Assembly (NCBI GenBank): GCA_017654935.2
Contig: CM065710.1
Location: 30,187,956 to 30,251,955 of the forward strand
DNA from: Phymorhynchus buccinoides
Taxonomy: Eukaryota > Mollusca > Gastropoda > Neogastropoda > Raphitomidae
Reading direction: 5' to 3'
Length of the DNA: 64,000 nt
The notes beneath the pieces are model-generated. The model was not told where the DNA came from, ran no database searches, and saw nothing but the letters and a program-made list of their open reading frames with translations. Positions 40,660 to 52,509 of this stretch are shown here, one piece after another. The position numbers were made by a program, and so were the translations under genes. Position 1 is the first letter of the stretch; the number at the start of each line of letters is the position of its first letter.

Positions 40660-40983
40660 ATTCTGGGTGTGATCTTGGACAAATCGGAGCAGAACACATA
40701 CACCATTGGCACAAAGCATGGCGTCCTGAAAGGCTCATATGAGAGGAATGAAATTGAAATTTGTCCCCAAAGACTTCTCAAAACACAGGACATAAATAGA
40801 GACAAAGTAACTTGTGAGTCTCAGAGAAGCAGTGGTTACGGGTTCACAGGGCGGGGGACAGAGATTCACAAAATGTAATTGTGCAGGGGCCAAGAAGTGC
40901 CAGACCAACCGCTGCAAATGCTTCAAGGCTAAGCTGAAATGCAATAGCCGGTGCCACCACAGTCTCAACTGCTGCAACAAATA
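40660..40983 (+). pseudogene. Cys-rich C-terminal fragment of a transposon-derived (KRBA2/Ginger-like) protein
   Basis: The first frame reads YTIGTKHGVLKGSYERNEIE then ICPQRLL. After a frameshift near 40820 it reads REAVVTGSQGGGQRFTKCNC, then QTNRCKCFKAKLKCNSRCH and NCCNK, stop. The C-x-C...RC-x-C-x-K...C-x3-CH...CxN pattern is the conserved tail of integrase-type transposon proteins related to KRBA2/Ginger. No upstream integrase is present, and it begins just outside the DIRS-2 end, suggesting DIRS-2 landed in or beside it. Confidence 0.65.
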
Positions 40984-41504
40984 AGCTTTTGAGATGACTC
41001 GATGTTGCAGTCAAATCAGTCGCTCGTTCAAAATAGATGCCAACGGTTCCCAAATGCTTCTTTCTGTCTTATAAAACGCAAACTATTAATTTCAAACTTA
41101 ATTTCAAACCCTCTTCTCCCCCTCTGACATTTGTTGCAAAAATTACACTGATAAACTGCTTTATCAGTCTTATTAAAAGTTTAGGGTTAATATCAGCCTT
41201 CTTTCCATTTCATAAGACGGAAAAAAGCATATTTCACAAAGTTGCATCTGTTTTGAACGAGTGACCGATTTGACTGTCACACTCAATGTAGTAATTTTTA
41301 GTTATTTTTAGACAGGCTCTGCATGATTATGTGTGATTATGTTCAAAGACTTGCTTTTAGCCTTGAAAAAAATATTTATTGTTCTGACTTTATTTGTTAT
41401 CGTGTAAAAAGACTTGCTTTTAGCCTTAAAATTCATTTATTTTTCTGATTGAATGCATCATAAATTAAAAAAACATTCAGGTTCACTATGGTGTTTTGTG
41501 TTTA

Positions 41505-41668
41505 GTCATTTCCGGTATTGACTGGAGAACATTTTCAGGCATTACCGGTAGTGACTGAAAATGTTAGCCATTTCCAGTAATGGCTGTTTGAAACAGGTAG
41601 TTCCGGAAATGACTGAAATTTTCAGGCATTACCCGTAATGACTAATTTCTCATTTTGACTGTAACATA
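41505..41668. repeat. Inverted-repeat partner flanking DIRS-2 (right)
   Basis: Inverse complement of 27961-28110 over about 140 bp, with the same palindromic 'ggcattaccggtagtg' motifs, followed by a (CT)n/(CA)n tract at 41677-41752. Confidence 0.75.
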
Positions 41669-41676
41669 TACAAAGC

Positions 41677-41754
<78 letters not shown>

Positions 41755-42079
41755 TTTATCAACACCGACCCGTTCATTCCCCATTCAGTAACTTAGTAAG
41801 CCACAGCAACTTAATGATAGAACTTGTAAACACTACAGCAAATAGTCCACAGCAGTACATGTCAAGAGAAAATCATATCATTAACTGGAAATCTATGGCA
41901 TCGCCATGGCTTAAAGCTATACTAGACCAATTTTGACACAGGCTAGTCTGTAGAACACCAAAGCTACATCAAAATGTTGCTACGCTCTGCATAGTTATGC
42001 AGGGATTGTCTTCAGCCATGACAAGCTCCTAGCATAACATCATAAGTCTCTCAAATGCCCCAAAGACAGAGGAATGTGG

Positions 42080-42232
42080 CTCAGGCTGCCCACATGGCGG
42101 GGTAATCCAAAACGGTCACACACGTAATGTTCTCATCCCTAGCTGATGCATTTCTACCATTCTATAGTCCTCAAGTGCTTCGGCTGTTTGGACGATCCCT
42201 GGAGTCTTTTAGCCACGGTACAACAACAAATC
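42080..42232. repeat. Dispersed repeat family R, copy 2
   Basis: Shares 'ggtcacacacgtaatgttct' and 'cgatccctggagtctttta' with copies at 605, 61540 and 62958. It begins in 'acatggcggggta'. Confidence 0.75.
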
Positions 42233-42248
42233 TATGGCGATAATGATG

Positions 42249-42772
42249 AGTGTTCCCCATGCTTCCAAATTTTTAAGGGTCATCATGACCCTTTGCCCCC
42301 AAATTTTAAGGGTCATTTGAAACATTTTGAGGGTCAAAATAAAAGCCATCATAAATGGACAATAATTATGCTCTAAAATGAAGACAAATCTTTAAAACTT
42401 CAGAGTCTTTGGAAGAACTTCGCGTCGCCATATTTTTGCTTCCAAGAAACGCGCGGGCTAGGCTTGGCAGCAGTGCACGTGCGAGCAGCATGGGTGGCGA
42501 GAAACAAAGGGAAATTACTCTGTGGTTCATGAGTTTTTGTCATCTGCTTCAAGCATGGCATAGTAGAGAAAGAATAGGCCCAGTATATTTTGTTGATCGT
42601 TTCCCGCAAGCCGAAATGGCTTCGACATTCAGATCGCGGCGAACACGTTTGAGGAAGCCATCGGCTGAGAAAAAAACTGTACGTCACAATGACGTATTGA
42701 CTGAAAAATGTATACGTCAAACTTGAAACTTTGTACGTAATTTACGTACAGATCTGCGTAATCGGGAACACT
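42249..42772. mobile_element. Probable hAT-like MITE with AGTGTTCCC ends
   Basis: Ends AGTGTTCCC...GGGAACACT are 524 bp apart. A target duplication is unclear because the flank is an ATG/GAT-rich microsatellite. An internal open frame (MASTFRSRRTRLRK...) is short and unrecognised. Confidence 0.55.
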
Positions 42773-42956
42773 GATGATGACAGATATGATGATTTATGAA
42801 CGAGGATGATGATGATGATGTCATGATGATGATGATGATGATGAAGAAGACAAGGTCAAGACTAACTTAAGTAGTTAAAAGCAACCTGAAGCTCTGTACT
42901 TTTACAGCTTTTAACTCCTTCGCATCGCAACGGTTTTGAATTATTAAAAAACCTCA

Positions 42957-43365
42957 TGGTAAAGGTAAAGATGTGCCACCCCCCATGCATTTCTCGGTTA
43001 ATTGTATTTTTCCGTTTTTGCCTTTCTTACCATACATAAAGCTGTATTTTAGGAACATTTTTAGCTAATTACCTTTTTGGAATACTAACCCTAACCCTAA
43101 CCCTACCCCTAAACCTAACCCTACCCCCCCACTATGTACTGCAGTACACCGCGATTTGTCACAGTTGTGGTTCGTTGCGTTTTTCTGTCTTATACGGTGG
43201 GGGGTAGGGTTAGGGCTAGGGTTAGGGTTAGGGTTAGTATTCCAAAAAGGTTATTAGCTAAAAATGTTCCTAAAATACAGCTTTATGTATGGTAAGAAAG
43301 GCAATAACGGAAAAATACAATTAACCGAGAAATGTAGGGGGGGTGGCACATCTTGACCTTTACCA
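42957..43365. mobile_element. Fold-back element with central telomere-like repeats, copy 1
   Basis: Two arms of about 130 bp are inverted copies (outer tips TGGTAAAGG...CCTTTACCA). Inside come (CCCTAA)n-like repeats, a core of about 85 bp, then (TTAGGG)n-like repeats in the opposite orientation. It is flanked by a perfect 6-bp repeat ACCTCA (42951-42956 and 43366-43371). Copy 2 is at 53545-54004 in the other orientation. Confidence 0.88.
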
Positions 43366-43371
43366 ACCTCA

Positions 43372-44096
43372 CAAATCACACAAACAAAACGTACATAAAA
43401 GTATTAAAACAAAAGGAGAAATGAAAGAAGATTACAGGTTTTTACTTCAGGGTTAGACAAAGGGAAGTGGTAGATCAGACTTTTTTTTTTATATTGTATA
43501 GACTTTACATAGAAAAACTCTCTACACCGATTGGTTTCCCCACAAGCGAGCTTAGAAGTGACCAAGGTATGGTGTGCACACATTTACTTCCCTTGAAGCA
43601 AATGCATCAAATTGACAACTATCTATTAATTTTGGACATATCGTCGGTGAAATTCAGAAACCTCGTATCTCAATTTTTAAACAAAATTTTGTTAGCTAGA
43701 TACATAGTCAGCTTCAGGAGCTCTAAATTTCCCGCCACCTTCCACCAAAAGCTCGTATCTATAACGACTTTCTATCTGGGGTAAATGAGGTTGTGTAAAA
43801 TCGTAAATGGAAGAAAAACTCGCAAGTCCCAAATTCAGATCTAGTTAAGGACAAAAACCTCGTATCTTCGTTCTTTTCAAATATTAAAAAAAAAAAGAGG
43901 TAATTTTAACAAAATACAGGACTATACTCGCAATGTCTTGAACAACATATTCATCATAGTTAATCATTTGTGGTTCATTTTTTAAACAGGTTTTTTTCAT
44001 TTTTCTCAAAACTTACCAAAATTGAGATACGACTCTTTTATGAGGTTTTTGAATTTCACAGACGATATATATATATAATACACCAACCGATTTTAC
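43372..44096. other. Gene A intron 1, promoter-proximal part; nothing identified
   Basis: AT-rich with no recognised element. The motif 'cctcgtatct' recurs several times between 43650 and 43870. Confidence 0.5.
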
Positions 44097-44465
44097 CTCG
44101 CTATGTCCCGCAGCCTGCAGCAACCGCTCTTGCAGTTGTAGCCCGTTGTGCTGCAGCGGCTGCAGCGAAAACGAGGAGGCTGAAACCACGTCACTCGAGG
44201 CCGAGGAAGAAGCGCCACCTGCAGGCAAGGATGGGAAGACAACTGCCGGATCGGGGCGATACACAGCGCCCCCGGTGGAAGAGACCAGAGCGTGTCCTTG
44301 CGTCATTGTCGTCAGTTTCATCATCAACGTGGCACTGCCGTTGCCGGTCGATGATGATGCAGGCCCACCGACAGCGTTAACGTTGCCGTCGTCACCGTTG
44401 CCGGGCACTCTTCCGACCGTTTCCGGAAGGGTTGAGTTGTCGAGTCTCGCCACACCAGGCTCCAT
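44097..44465 (-). CDS. Gene A, coding exon 1: low-complexity N-terminus
   Basis: From ATG at 44465 to the donor AGCGAG|GTAAAA there are 369 bp (123 aa), exactly phase 0, matching the phase-0 acceptor of exon 2 at 27245. The sequence is Ser/Gly/Ala-rich and ends LQERLLQAAGHSE; no known domain. An in-frame ATG 14 codons upstream (44507, MHKSCSNK...) could be used instead; I prefer the inner one because composition changes there. The link to exon 2 across a 16.9-kb intron is inferred from strand, phase, an open frame and lack of another candidate. Confidence 0.65.
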
Positions 44466-45047
44466 GATGGTTTTAGAATAAAGTTTGTTGCTACAAGACT
44501 TGTGCAAGTTGTTGTGTGGGAGATATTATAATAATCTGCTATAATTATAAAATCAACTGTCATTCACTGACATTAAATTAATATTTTCTTTTTGACAATC
44601 GATGGAAAGTTTCGTTGCAAACCAAATTGTCAGCGAATCTCGTCGTTTTCTTTGACGTAAACTTTAGAATTTATTTCAATTTTTTTTTTTTTTTTAAACT
44701 GCTTTCTTTTACTAGCTTTACCTAAGTTAATTAGTGTCTCATGTCTGTCACTGTCAGAGTCAACACTGACTGCTTCCTTCAAAATGAACCTTGGATTTAA
44801 AACTTGAACAATGTGTTTTCAGCTGTTTTTCTTTCTTCATTTGTTTTGTTTCTACCAAAATGCACTGAGTGGATGAATAAAGCATAGCTCTGCTATTCAG
44901 TACTAATACTGTAGGCTAGCTCTCTCTGTTACGTTAACAGGTACTCTATCTCCAATTTCCAACTGTGTCTAGATTCCTTCCTCATCAGTCATCTTCTGCA
45001 ACAAAATCGTAAACACATAATTTTTTTTACAAAACAACAACAATTAT

Positions 45048-45295
45048 TTAACCCTTTCACCGCCAGCTATATTTCAGCCAAAAAATTCCATTAAATTTAC
45101 CTGGGTAGAGAACAAAATCTATCTGCAGTATTGGGGATTCTTCTGTGACATATATATAAAATAAGATCTACCCTTACTTCCCCAAACTAAGACAATAGGG
45201 TCTTTGGATAATATACCCCAATTTGATGCCTTTTAGTGTCATAGGCGTTCAATCACTGTGGTGCTAAAATGCGACTTTGGCGGTGAAAGGGTTAA
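45048..45295. mobile_element. TTAA MITE (piggyBac-like), inverted copy
   Basis: TTAA at both ends and ends CCCTTTCACCGCCA; the interior is in the opposite orientation to the copies at 14972 and 51754. Confidence 0.92.
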
Positions 45296-45734
45296 GTAGC
45301 TAGAGGCAACTAAAATTTCAAACATGTCATTTTGACCCCAAAAATGTGACCAGTAAATAGCATTTTTGATCCTCATACTTTCTGAGATATTGATATTTTA
45401 AGGTCTTGCGATGCTCAGACTTTCAGAAACTCTTGTCTGAAGCATACTTAGTATTTAAAGCAAAACACTTGATTTTTATTTTATTTATTAACAATCAAAC
45501 ATTATCAAATAATCATGATACCAAGAAAAAAAATCCTGTTCAAAAAAAAAAATCAATAATGATTCTAAAAAAAAAAAATTGGTTTTGTTGATTTCCATTC
45601 CAAATCCAATAGATTCAACAAAAGATGATCGGTTTTGTTGAATTCCATTCCAAATCCATAGCGCATAGAACTTAAAGGTATGCACTATATAAATAAATGA
45701 ATGTCACATTTTTACACCACAATGATTTATCACC

Positions 45735-46445
45735 CACTACCGCAACGCCGAGTACCGGTAACGCCTAGTACCGGTAACGCCTAGTACAGGTAACGCCAAG
45801 TACAGGTAACGCTGAGTACCGGTTTCGCCGGGTCCGTGAAATATTATATTTTTACTGTTGTGGCTGAAAACCCAATTTTTAGACCCCTACCACTTTCAAG
45901 GCCTACCGATTTCCCTGACCTTGACCGTGACCGGTATGCAATCATCAGAACGGCCATAAGCCAAAGTACCTACATGCCAAGTTTGAAGACTAAGACCAAC
46001 GGTGTGGACGTTTTCAAGGTCATATGCCAAGGTCAAGGTCATGATGGTGATAATTTATGTGCAGATGCCTTCCTCTCATGGTGACACACCACCACACAAA
46101 ATTGGCAACGATTCGGTCAAGCGGTTCGGGAGATGTGCTTGGGACAGAAAAACAATTGTTAGACCCCTACCACTTTCAAGGCGTACCGATCTCCCTGACC
46201 TTGACATTCATCGGTATGCCATCATCAGAACGGCCATAAGCGAAAGTACATCCATGCCAAGTTTCAAGACTCTAGGATCTACGGTGTGGAAGTTATGGCC
46301 CCATAACGATTTTCGGTTTTCAAGGTCAAGGTCAGGACAGTAAAAAGTTTTGCGTGGATGCCTTCCTCTCATGGGGACACACCACCACACAAAATTTGAA
46401 GCGATTCGGTCAAGCGGTTTGGGAGATCCTTGGGACAGACAGAAA
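45735..46445. repeat. 16-bp tandem plus 280-bp direct duplication
   Basis: Repeats of 'cgcctagtaccggtaa' and variants (45745-45830) lead into two direct copies of a 280-bp unit, each starting 'agacccctaccactttcaag' (45881 and 46161). Related sequence lies at 58195-58740. Confidence 0.8.
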
Positions 46446-46611
46446 AGAACAAACAAACAAACAAAAAAAGGAAACAAACCCGAATGAAAACATACTCCTT
46501 TGCCGTCGTAGATCGGCAAAGGAAAAATAATAAAAACGAACTGAAAGCCTACTCAGTTCAACCAGAGAGGTTCATCCTCCGTTCCCCCCTCCAGCCCACC
46601 CCCCTGAACAC

Positions 46612-46643
46612 CCCCCCCACACACACACACACACACACACACA
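46612..46643. repeat. (CA)n microsatellite
   Basis: CA repeats after a poly-C stretch, followed by (TTC)n. Confidence 0.9.
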
Positions 46644-47046
46644 CCCCTTCTTCTTCTTCTGTGGTGGTGGCCAGCTTCTTTTTCTTTCTTTTTTATAGAA
46701 CTAGAACACACAGTAGAAGTAAAGGCACACACTTTAGGGGGTGGCCAAAAAAAAAATGAACAGCAAAGACAAAAATCAGCTATCACACATACTTGAATTT
46801 ACTTGGGTCCAGTAGAGGGGGACAATATTTTTGTTTGTGCAAAATTTGTCTATTATAATTACTAAATTAGTCATGTAATTGGTATGTCGATGGCAGTATG
46901 ATTTTATTTCAAGTTGCAGTATTGTATTCAAACTTGATTGGGAATGTGAATGTGGTCTCTATGTTTCTTCTTAGAATGTTCATATTGTAACGATTTTACT
47001 CTTGTATAATTAATTGTGTGCGAGTGTGCGTGTGCGCATGCATGTG

Positions 47047-47047
47047 T

Positions 47048-47108
<61 letters not shown>

Positions 47109-47262
47109 TAACTGTAAGCATCGTGCTTATTTTACTACTTACTGTCTAATGATTAATTATTTGTTTGCCTTTAATGTTCTTGTTATCAATGTAAAGCGCA
47201 CTGAGCTCATGTGAGAAAGAGCGCTATATAAATTCCCATTATTATTATTATTAATATCAGAT
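47047..47262 (+). mobile_element. (GT)n followed by retroposon 3' tail
   Basis: A GT tract (47047-47105) is followed by a tail nearly identical to 27415-27537, ending in 'gcgctatataaattcc' and (ATT)n. Confidence 0.7.
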
Positions 47263-47424
47263 TCAGATGCAGCAAACAAAATAAAAATTCCTATACTAGA
47301 GTCTGGACTGGGATGGGGATATCTACACTAAGTCTACAGGGAGCTGCCGGCAGCTACTAATTTTCACGTTCGCCCCCAGGAAGCTGGGAACTAGCCGACC
47401 CTAGACACTCCATAAGGGCAAAGG

Positions 47425-47500
47425 CAGACCTGGTTACTCTACTCTTTTCGAGTAGACTAGTATTTATTTAGTATTTTACTCAAGTTGGACCTCTACAGTC
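47425..47500. mobile_element. CAGACCTG MITE, truncated copy 3
   Basis: Begins CAGACCTGGTTACTCTACTC and matches one end of the copies at 8976 and 10942 for about 70 bp, then breaks off. Confidence 0.7.
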
Positions 47501-47746
47501 AACACAACAACTTTGAACAAGCATTCGCGATTAAGTTGATTTGATAATTATCCAGCAAAAAATCAAGCTTACTCACAAACATCCATTCTCTTTGGGGCGA
47601 TTTGATGGAAACAAAGTAACATCGTGCTCCGTTTCTGCACTCAAAAGATAAACATTTTTGTTTTTTTAGTTGCAGTTCACCGCATCAATGACTGTCTAGA
47701 ACAACGCTGACATCCGGCGTCTTTAGAACGAAATAGAACGAAAAAT

Positions 47747-48029
<283 letters not shown>

Positions 48030-48342
48030 GTTGATGTGTTACAATAGAGGGATGTATTTTGCATGCTTTATATTACTTTGTCTGTGCTTATTTTCGTTTT
48101 CCATTTTCTACTTTTATATATGTATTTTGTCCAGAGAGCTGGATGTAAAAAAATCATGTTATTGCTTACTCTATTACCCTCTATAAATAAAATTCATTAA
48201 TTAATTAATTCATTCATTCATTCATTCATTCTCTTGCTTTGCGATACACGATTGAATTTATCATTATTTTTTTCCATTGTCTTTATTAATTTCTAGACAC
48301 AGCATTGTGGACATGTGAAAAAAACAAAGAAAAACTTGCTAG

Positions 48343-49288
<946 letters not shown>

Positions 49289-49629
49289 GAGCCTAGGCCT
49301 AGTCTTCTCCAACGAACTTACCCAAATAAGCCTGCCCATGATGCAAAGGAAATATGTCTGCGTCCATTGGGCGGACTACAACAAAACAAACATTCTCACT
49401 ACTGCGTTGACAACAACAACATACGATATTGTGGTTGGGTTTTTGTATTCGAGTGTTTATACTTGTTCAGAAGACCTGTTCTGTTAATAATCAATGATCA
49501 ATAATGTTCAATAAACATACAGGCTAGTCAGGCTTAGTGATTTAGCAAAGGGATTTTTCATATAATTTTGGGGTAGGAGGCATTGTCGGGTTAAAATTCC
49601 TCCTGGGCATATCTGATCTCATCATTTCA

Positions 49630-49696
49630 CTGTATCATGTGTGTGTCTTCATAGTCTCTCTCTCTCTCTCTCTCTGTGAGTCTCTCTCTCTTTCTG

Positions 49697-49781
<85 letters not shown>

Positions 49782-49811
49782 AGCAGAGACTCCTCTCTCT
49801 CTCTCCCTCTC

Positions 49812-49849
<38 letters not shown>

Positions 49850-50012
49850 GTCATGAACTCTGTGTGTGTATGTGTGTATGTGGTAAGAAACAAAACAACA
49901 ACTAGTTGGATTTAAAAATGTATGAACTACAGATACAGAAAAGATTAGAAAGAAAGACTTCCACATTGACAGAATAGTCAAGTGATCACTTAGTTAAAGG
50001 AACCCTTCTCCC

Positions 50013-50094
<82 letters not shown>

Positions 50095-50146
50095 TAATAA
50101 GAAGACTCAAAGAGAAAAGAAAGATCCCCCCCCCCCCCCCCCCCCC
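49630..50146. repeat. (CT)n, (GA)n and poly-C tracts upstream of gene B
   Basis: CT tract at about 49653-49847, GA tract at 50023-50091, poly-C at 50127-50146. These sit within 100-600 bp upstream of the first coding exon of gene B. Confidence 0.95.
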
Positions 50147-50239
50147 GTCTCCACATACCCCCACCCACCCTCTATCTTCTGTAATCTAGCCCCCCCCCTC
50201 ACCCCCACACACTTGTTTTGCAGACAACCCAGCCAAAGG

Positions 50240-50448
50240 ATGGATCGTGAGCCGCCTCTCTCTGCACACAGCGGGCGAGGAGAAGAGGAAGAAGGGGAGC
50301 GTGGTGGTGGTGGTGGTGGTGGAATGGAGGTGAAGACGGAGTTCTGGTGGACCTCTTTCGCCCGCTCCCCTGTCTACGCTCGCTGGAGAGACGTGGGCGC
50401 CCGTAGAGGCCTGGGGGACGATGAGCAGATCGCTTCCTTCCTCCTGAA
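50240..50448 (+). CDS. Gene B (NF-YA/zinc-finger fusion), coding exon 1
   Basis: ATG at 50240 (context ccaaaggATGg) lies in an exon that opens after the acceptor ttgttttgcag at 50223, so a 5' UTR exon is expected upstream. It encodes 69 residues plus two bases: an acidic/Gly-rich start (GEEEEGERGGGGGGG), then MEVKTEFWWTSFARSPVYARW and GLGDDEQIASFLL. The donor CTGAA|GTAGTC is moderate; reading through it gives an immediate stop. Joined to exon 2 the frame runs ...FLL-N-YEDASTLFP. The module with FWW..F, RW and DDEQIASFLL looks like a small helical domain that I do not recognise. Confidence 0.7.
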
Positions 50449-50574
50449 GTAGTCAGTATATATATATCTTTTGGTTTGAATTGAATCATTGATCAATGAT
50501 CATTATATTATTACTGTCAAGTCAAGTCAAGTCAAAATGACCTTTGTTGACGAGAAAGGAATTTATAGGCTAGA

Positions 50575-50983
50575 CAATGCTTTAGAGGGTCCTAGAGGAG
50601 GGTTAGACTTAGAGTGTGGCATTCTCAAAATGGATTTGTTCTCAACATACATGTCTGCGCATGTGCGAAGAGTTAGGGATAGGTTTAGGGTTAAGAATAG
50701 GGTTAGGGATAGGTTTAGGGTTAAGAATAGGGTTAGGGATAGGTTTAGGGTCAATTTAGTGTTGAATACACCAAAAATAAAATTTGATGGTACGTCATGA
50801 TCGATTTCCCACTTGTATGCGCGGACATGTTGAGAACATATCCATTTTGAGAATGCCACAAGGGTCCCTATGACATTGCGAATGCTAAAAAGAATATTCA
50901 TATGAAGTGTACTTGATGAATAGCTTGACAGAAGTTTTCAGAATGTTAATGTGTGCTCGCATGAATGCTTACACACATATGCA

Positions 50984-51032
<49 letters not shown>

Positions 51033-51300
51033 GTAAGCAAAAAATAGGTCTACGACAGTCAAGAAGAGAGAAGAGACTGAAAATAATTGAAAATTAGTCC
51101 AATGAATTTGGCCAAGTAGTGAAAACAATGGATGCTGAAAGTACCTTGATGGGCCATAACTTGGAATGCAAAGACTATGGTTTGTTATTTTGCCCATTTC
51201 TACAGTGCATCCCTGGGACCCCCTGCACACTCTTTTAGAGGGTCCTTTAGGATTATCGCACTTCATAGACCCCCAAATGGGGGTCCCTGGGAGCCCTGGC
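50575..51300. mobile_element. hAT-like MITE (CAGGGCTCCCA type), broken by insertions
   Basis: Pieces matching 14156-14365 lie at 50575-50600, 50861-50890 and 51200-51300 ('gacccccaaatgggggtccc', end 'gggagccctgg'). A fold-back element (50615-50860) and a CA-rich stretch (50980-51028) separate them. Confidence 0.65.
50615..50860. mobile_element. Fold-back element with telomere-like repeats (second family)
   Basis: Arms starting TGTGGCATTCTCAAAAT and ending ATTTTGAGAATGCCACA are inverted over about 45 bp, including 'tgttctcaacat' and 'acatgt'. The left half between them carries about three 28-bp units of 'gttagggataggtttagg'-type sequence. It is unrelated in its arms to 42957 and 53545. Confidence 0.75.
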
Positions 51301-51359
51301 CTGTGTGAAGTGCAGCGCCCTCAAACCTCTACACCCCCCCACCCACCCCCTAGCAGCAG

Positions 51360-51535
51360 AAGACAGAACCACAACATGCAGTTCCGAAGGATTCCTTCCA
51401 GAACGGACTACCGCAACAACTCCTTTTTTTCCCCAGAACCGTTCGCGACTGGAACTCCCTGCCACCAGAAACCGTCCTGTCCCCCACGCTCAGCTCCTTC
51501 ACCTTGAGGGTGCTGAAACTCCCTGCTTAAAAACT
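51360..51535 (+). pseudogene. LINE reverse transcriptase C-terminal fragment
   Basis: Read with one frame change at the T-run (51422) it gives RRIPSRTDYRNNSFF then PRTVRDWNSLPPETVLSPTL. The motif FFPRT..WNSLP is typical of non-LTR ORF2 C-termini. Confidence 0.7.
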
Positions 51536-51753
51536 CACTAGCCTTTCTTCTTTTTTTTTCCGTGTGTGGGGCCGGGTGTTCTTGGACTAGCCAGGGGTGC
51601 TCGCGGTTGTGCATGCCCTCTTATCTATCTAGCTTTGTTGGTTTTTGTTGTGGTTCCCCCCCCCCCCCCCCCCCCTCCTCACGCTACATAATTATTTGAA
51701 CATGTCAAAAATTGCCGGTTATGGCACACCTGTCGACATTATTGGCACATGTA

Positions 51754-52005
51754 TTAACCCTTTCACCGCCAAAGTCGCATTTTAGCACCACAGTGATTTA
51801 ACACCTATGTCACTAAAACTAAAAGGCATCAAATTGGGGTCTATTATCCAAAGACCCTATTGTCTTAGTTTCGGGAAGTAAGGATAGACCTTATTTTAGA
51901 TATGTCACAGAAGAATCCTCAATACTGCAGATGGATTTTGTTCTCTACCCAGGTAATCTTAATGGACATTTTTGGCTGAAATATAGCTGGCGGTGAAAGG
52001 GTTAA
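51754..52005. mobile_element. TTAA MITE (piggyBac-like), copy
   Basis: TTAA at both ends and full inverted ends CCCTTTCACCGCCA, with interior close to 14972. It abuts a truncated Tigger-like MITE. Confidence 0.92.
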
Positions 52006-52106
52006 AATTACCTCCCTTGTAAGACCCCTCCCTTATAAGACCTTATTTAGGATTATTTTTGAAGGTCTTATAAGGGAGGGGTCTTATAAGGGAGGTCCCA
52101 CTGTAG
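52006..52106. mobile_element. Tigger-type MITE, truncated
   Basis: Matches the right part of 5701-5865 ('gtcttataagggaggggtct' and the end 'aggtcccactgta'). The left end is missing. Confidence 0.75.
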
Positions 52107-52188
52107 AAGAAGAAGAAGATGCATTATGCACCTTCAGTCAATGCAGTTATACCTACCATGTATTTCTCTGTGTTTTTCGTTATCGCAG

Positions 52189-52471
52189 CTACGAAGACGC
52201 TTCGACGCTGTTCCCATCCGGCAAAACTTCATGCCAGACGTGCGGTGCCCCCCTCTCCGTATCCTGCTTCCGATGTAAACCAGCCGTCGACAAAAACCAC
52301 CCCACCAAGACAGAACCCAAAGAAGAAGAGGAGGAGGAAGAAGAAGAGGCAGACGATGAGGAAGAGGAAGCATCCTCTGATAATGATGGAGGAGAAGAAG
52401 AAAGGGATCAGCCTCACTCCGACGACGCGACCTGCAAAGTTGAACCCAGCAGTCGAAACCTCGAGGTAACG
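52189..52471 (+). CDS. Gene B, exon 2: Cys-rich module and acidic region
   Basis: The acceptor is cgttatcgcag|CTACGAAG. The donor is most likely ACG|GTAAGT (52471), with an alternative GAG|GTAACG six bases earlier, both phase 0. It continues exon 1 in phase 2 as YEDASTLFPSGKTSCQTCGA then PLSVSCFRCKP, a C-x2-C...C-x2-C pattern that may bind one zinc ion. It is followed by a strongly acidic stretch of Glu/Asp runs ending VEPSSRNLEV(T). Acidic regions of this kind often act as activation or interaction segments, but that is inference. It joins in phase 0 to exon 3. Confidence 0.7.
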
Positions 52472-52509
52472 GTAAGTTTGTGCATTCAGGCACGGAAATG
52501 AGGAATAGT

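Noticed and set aside
42409..42726. 105-aa open frame MEELRVAIFLL...
   Set aside because: It lies inside a hAT-like MITE candidate and has no domain, splice support or homologue recognised.
43085..43240. Interstitial telomere or chromosome fusion point
   Set aside because: The TTAGGG-like tracts sit inside a fold-back element with a target duplication and recur at 53.7 kb, so transposition explains them better than a fusion.
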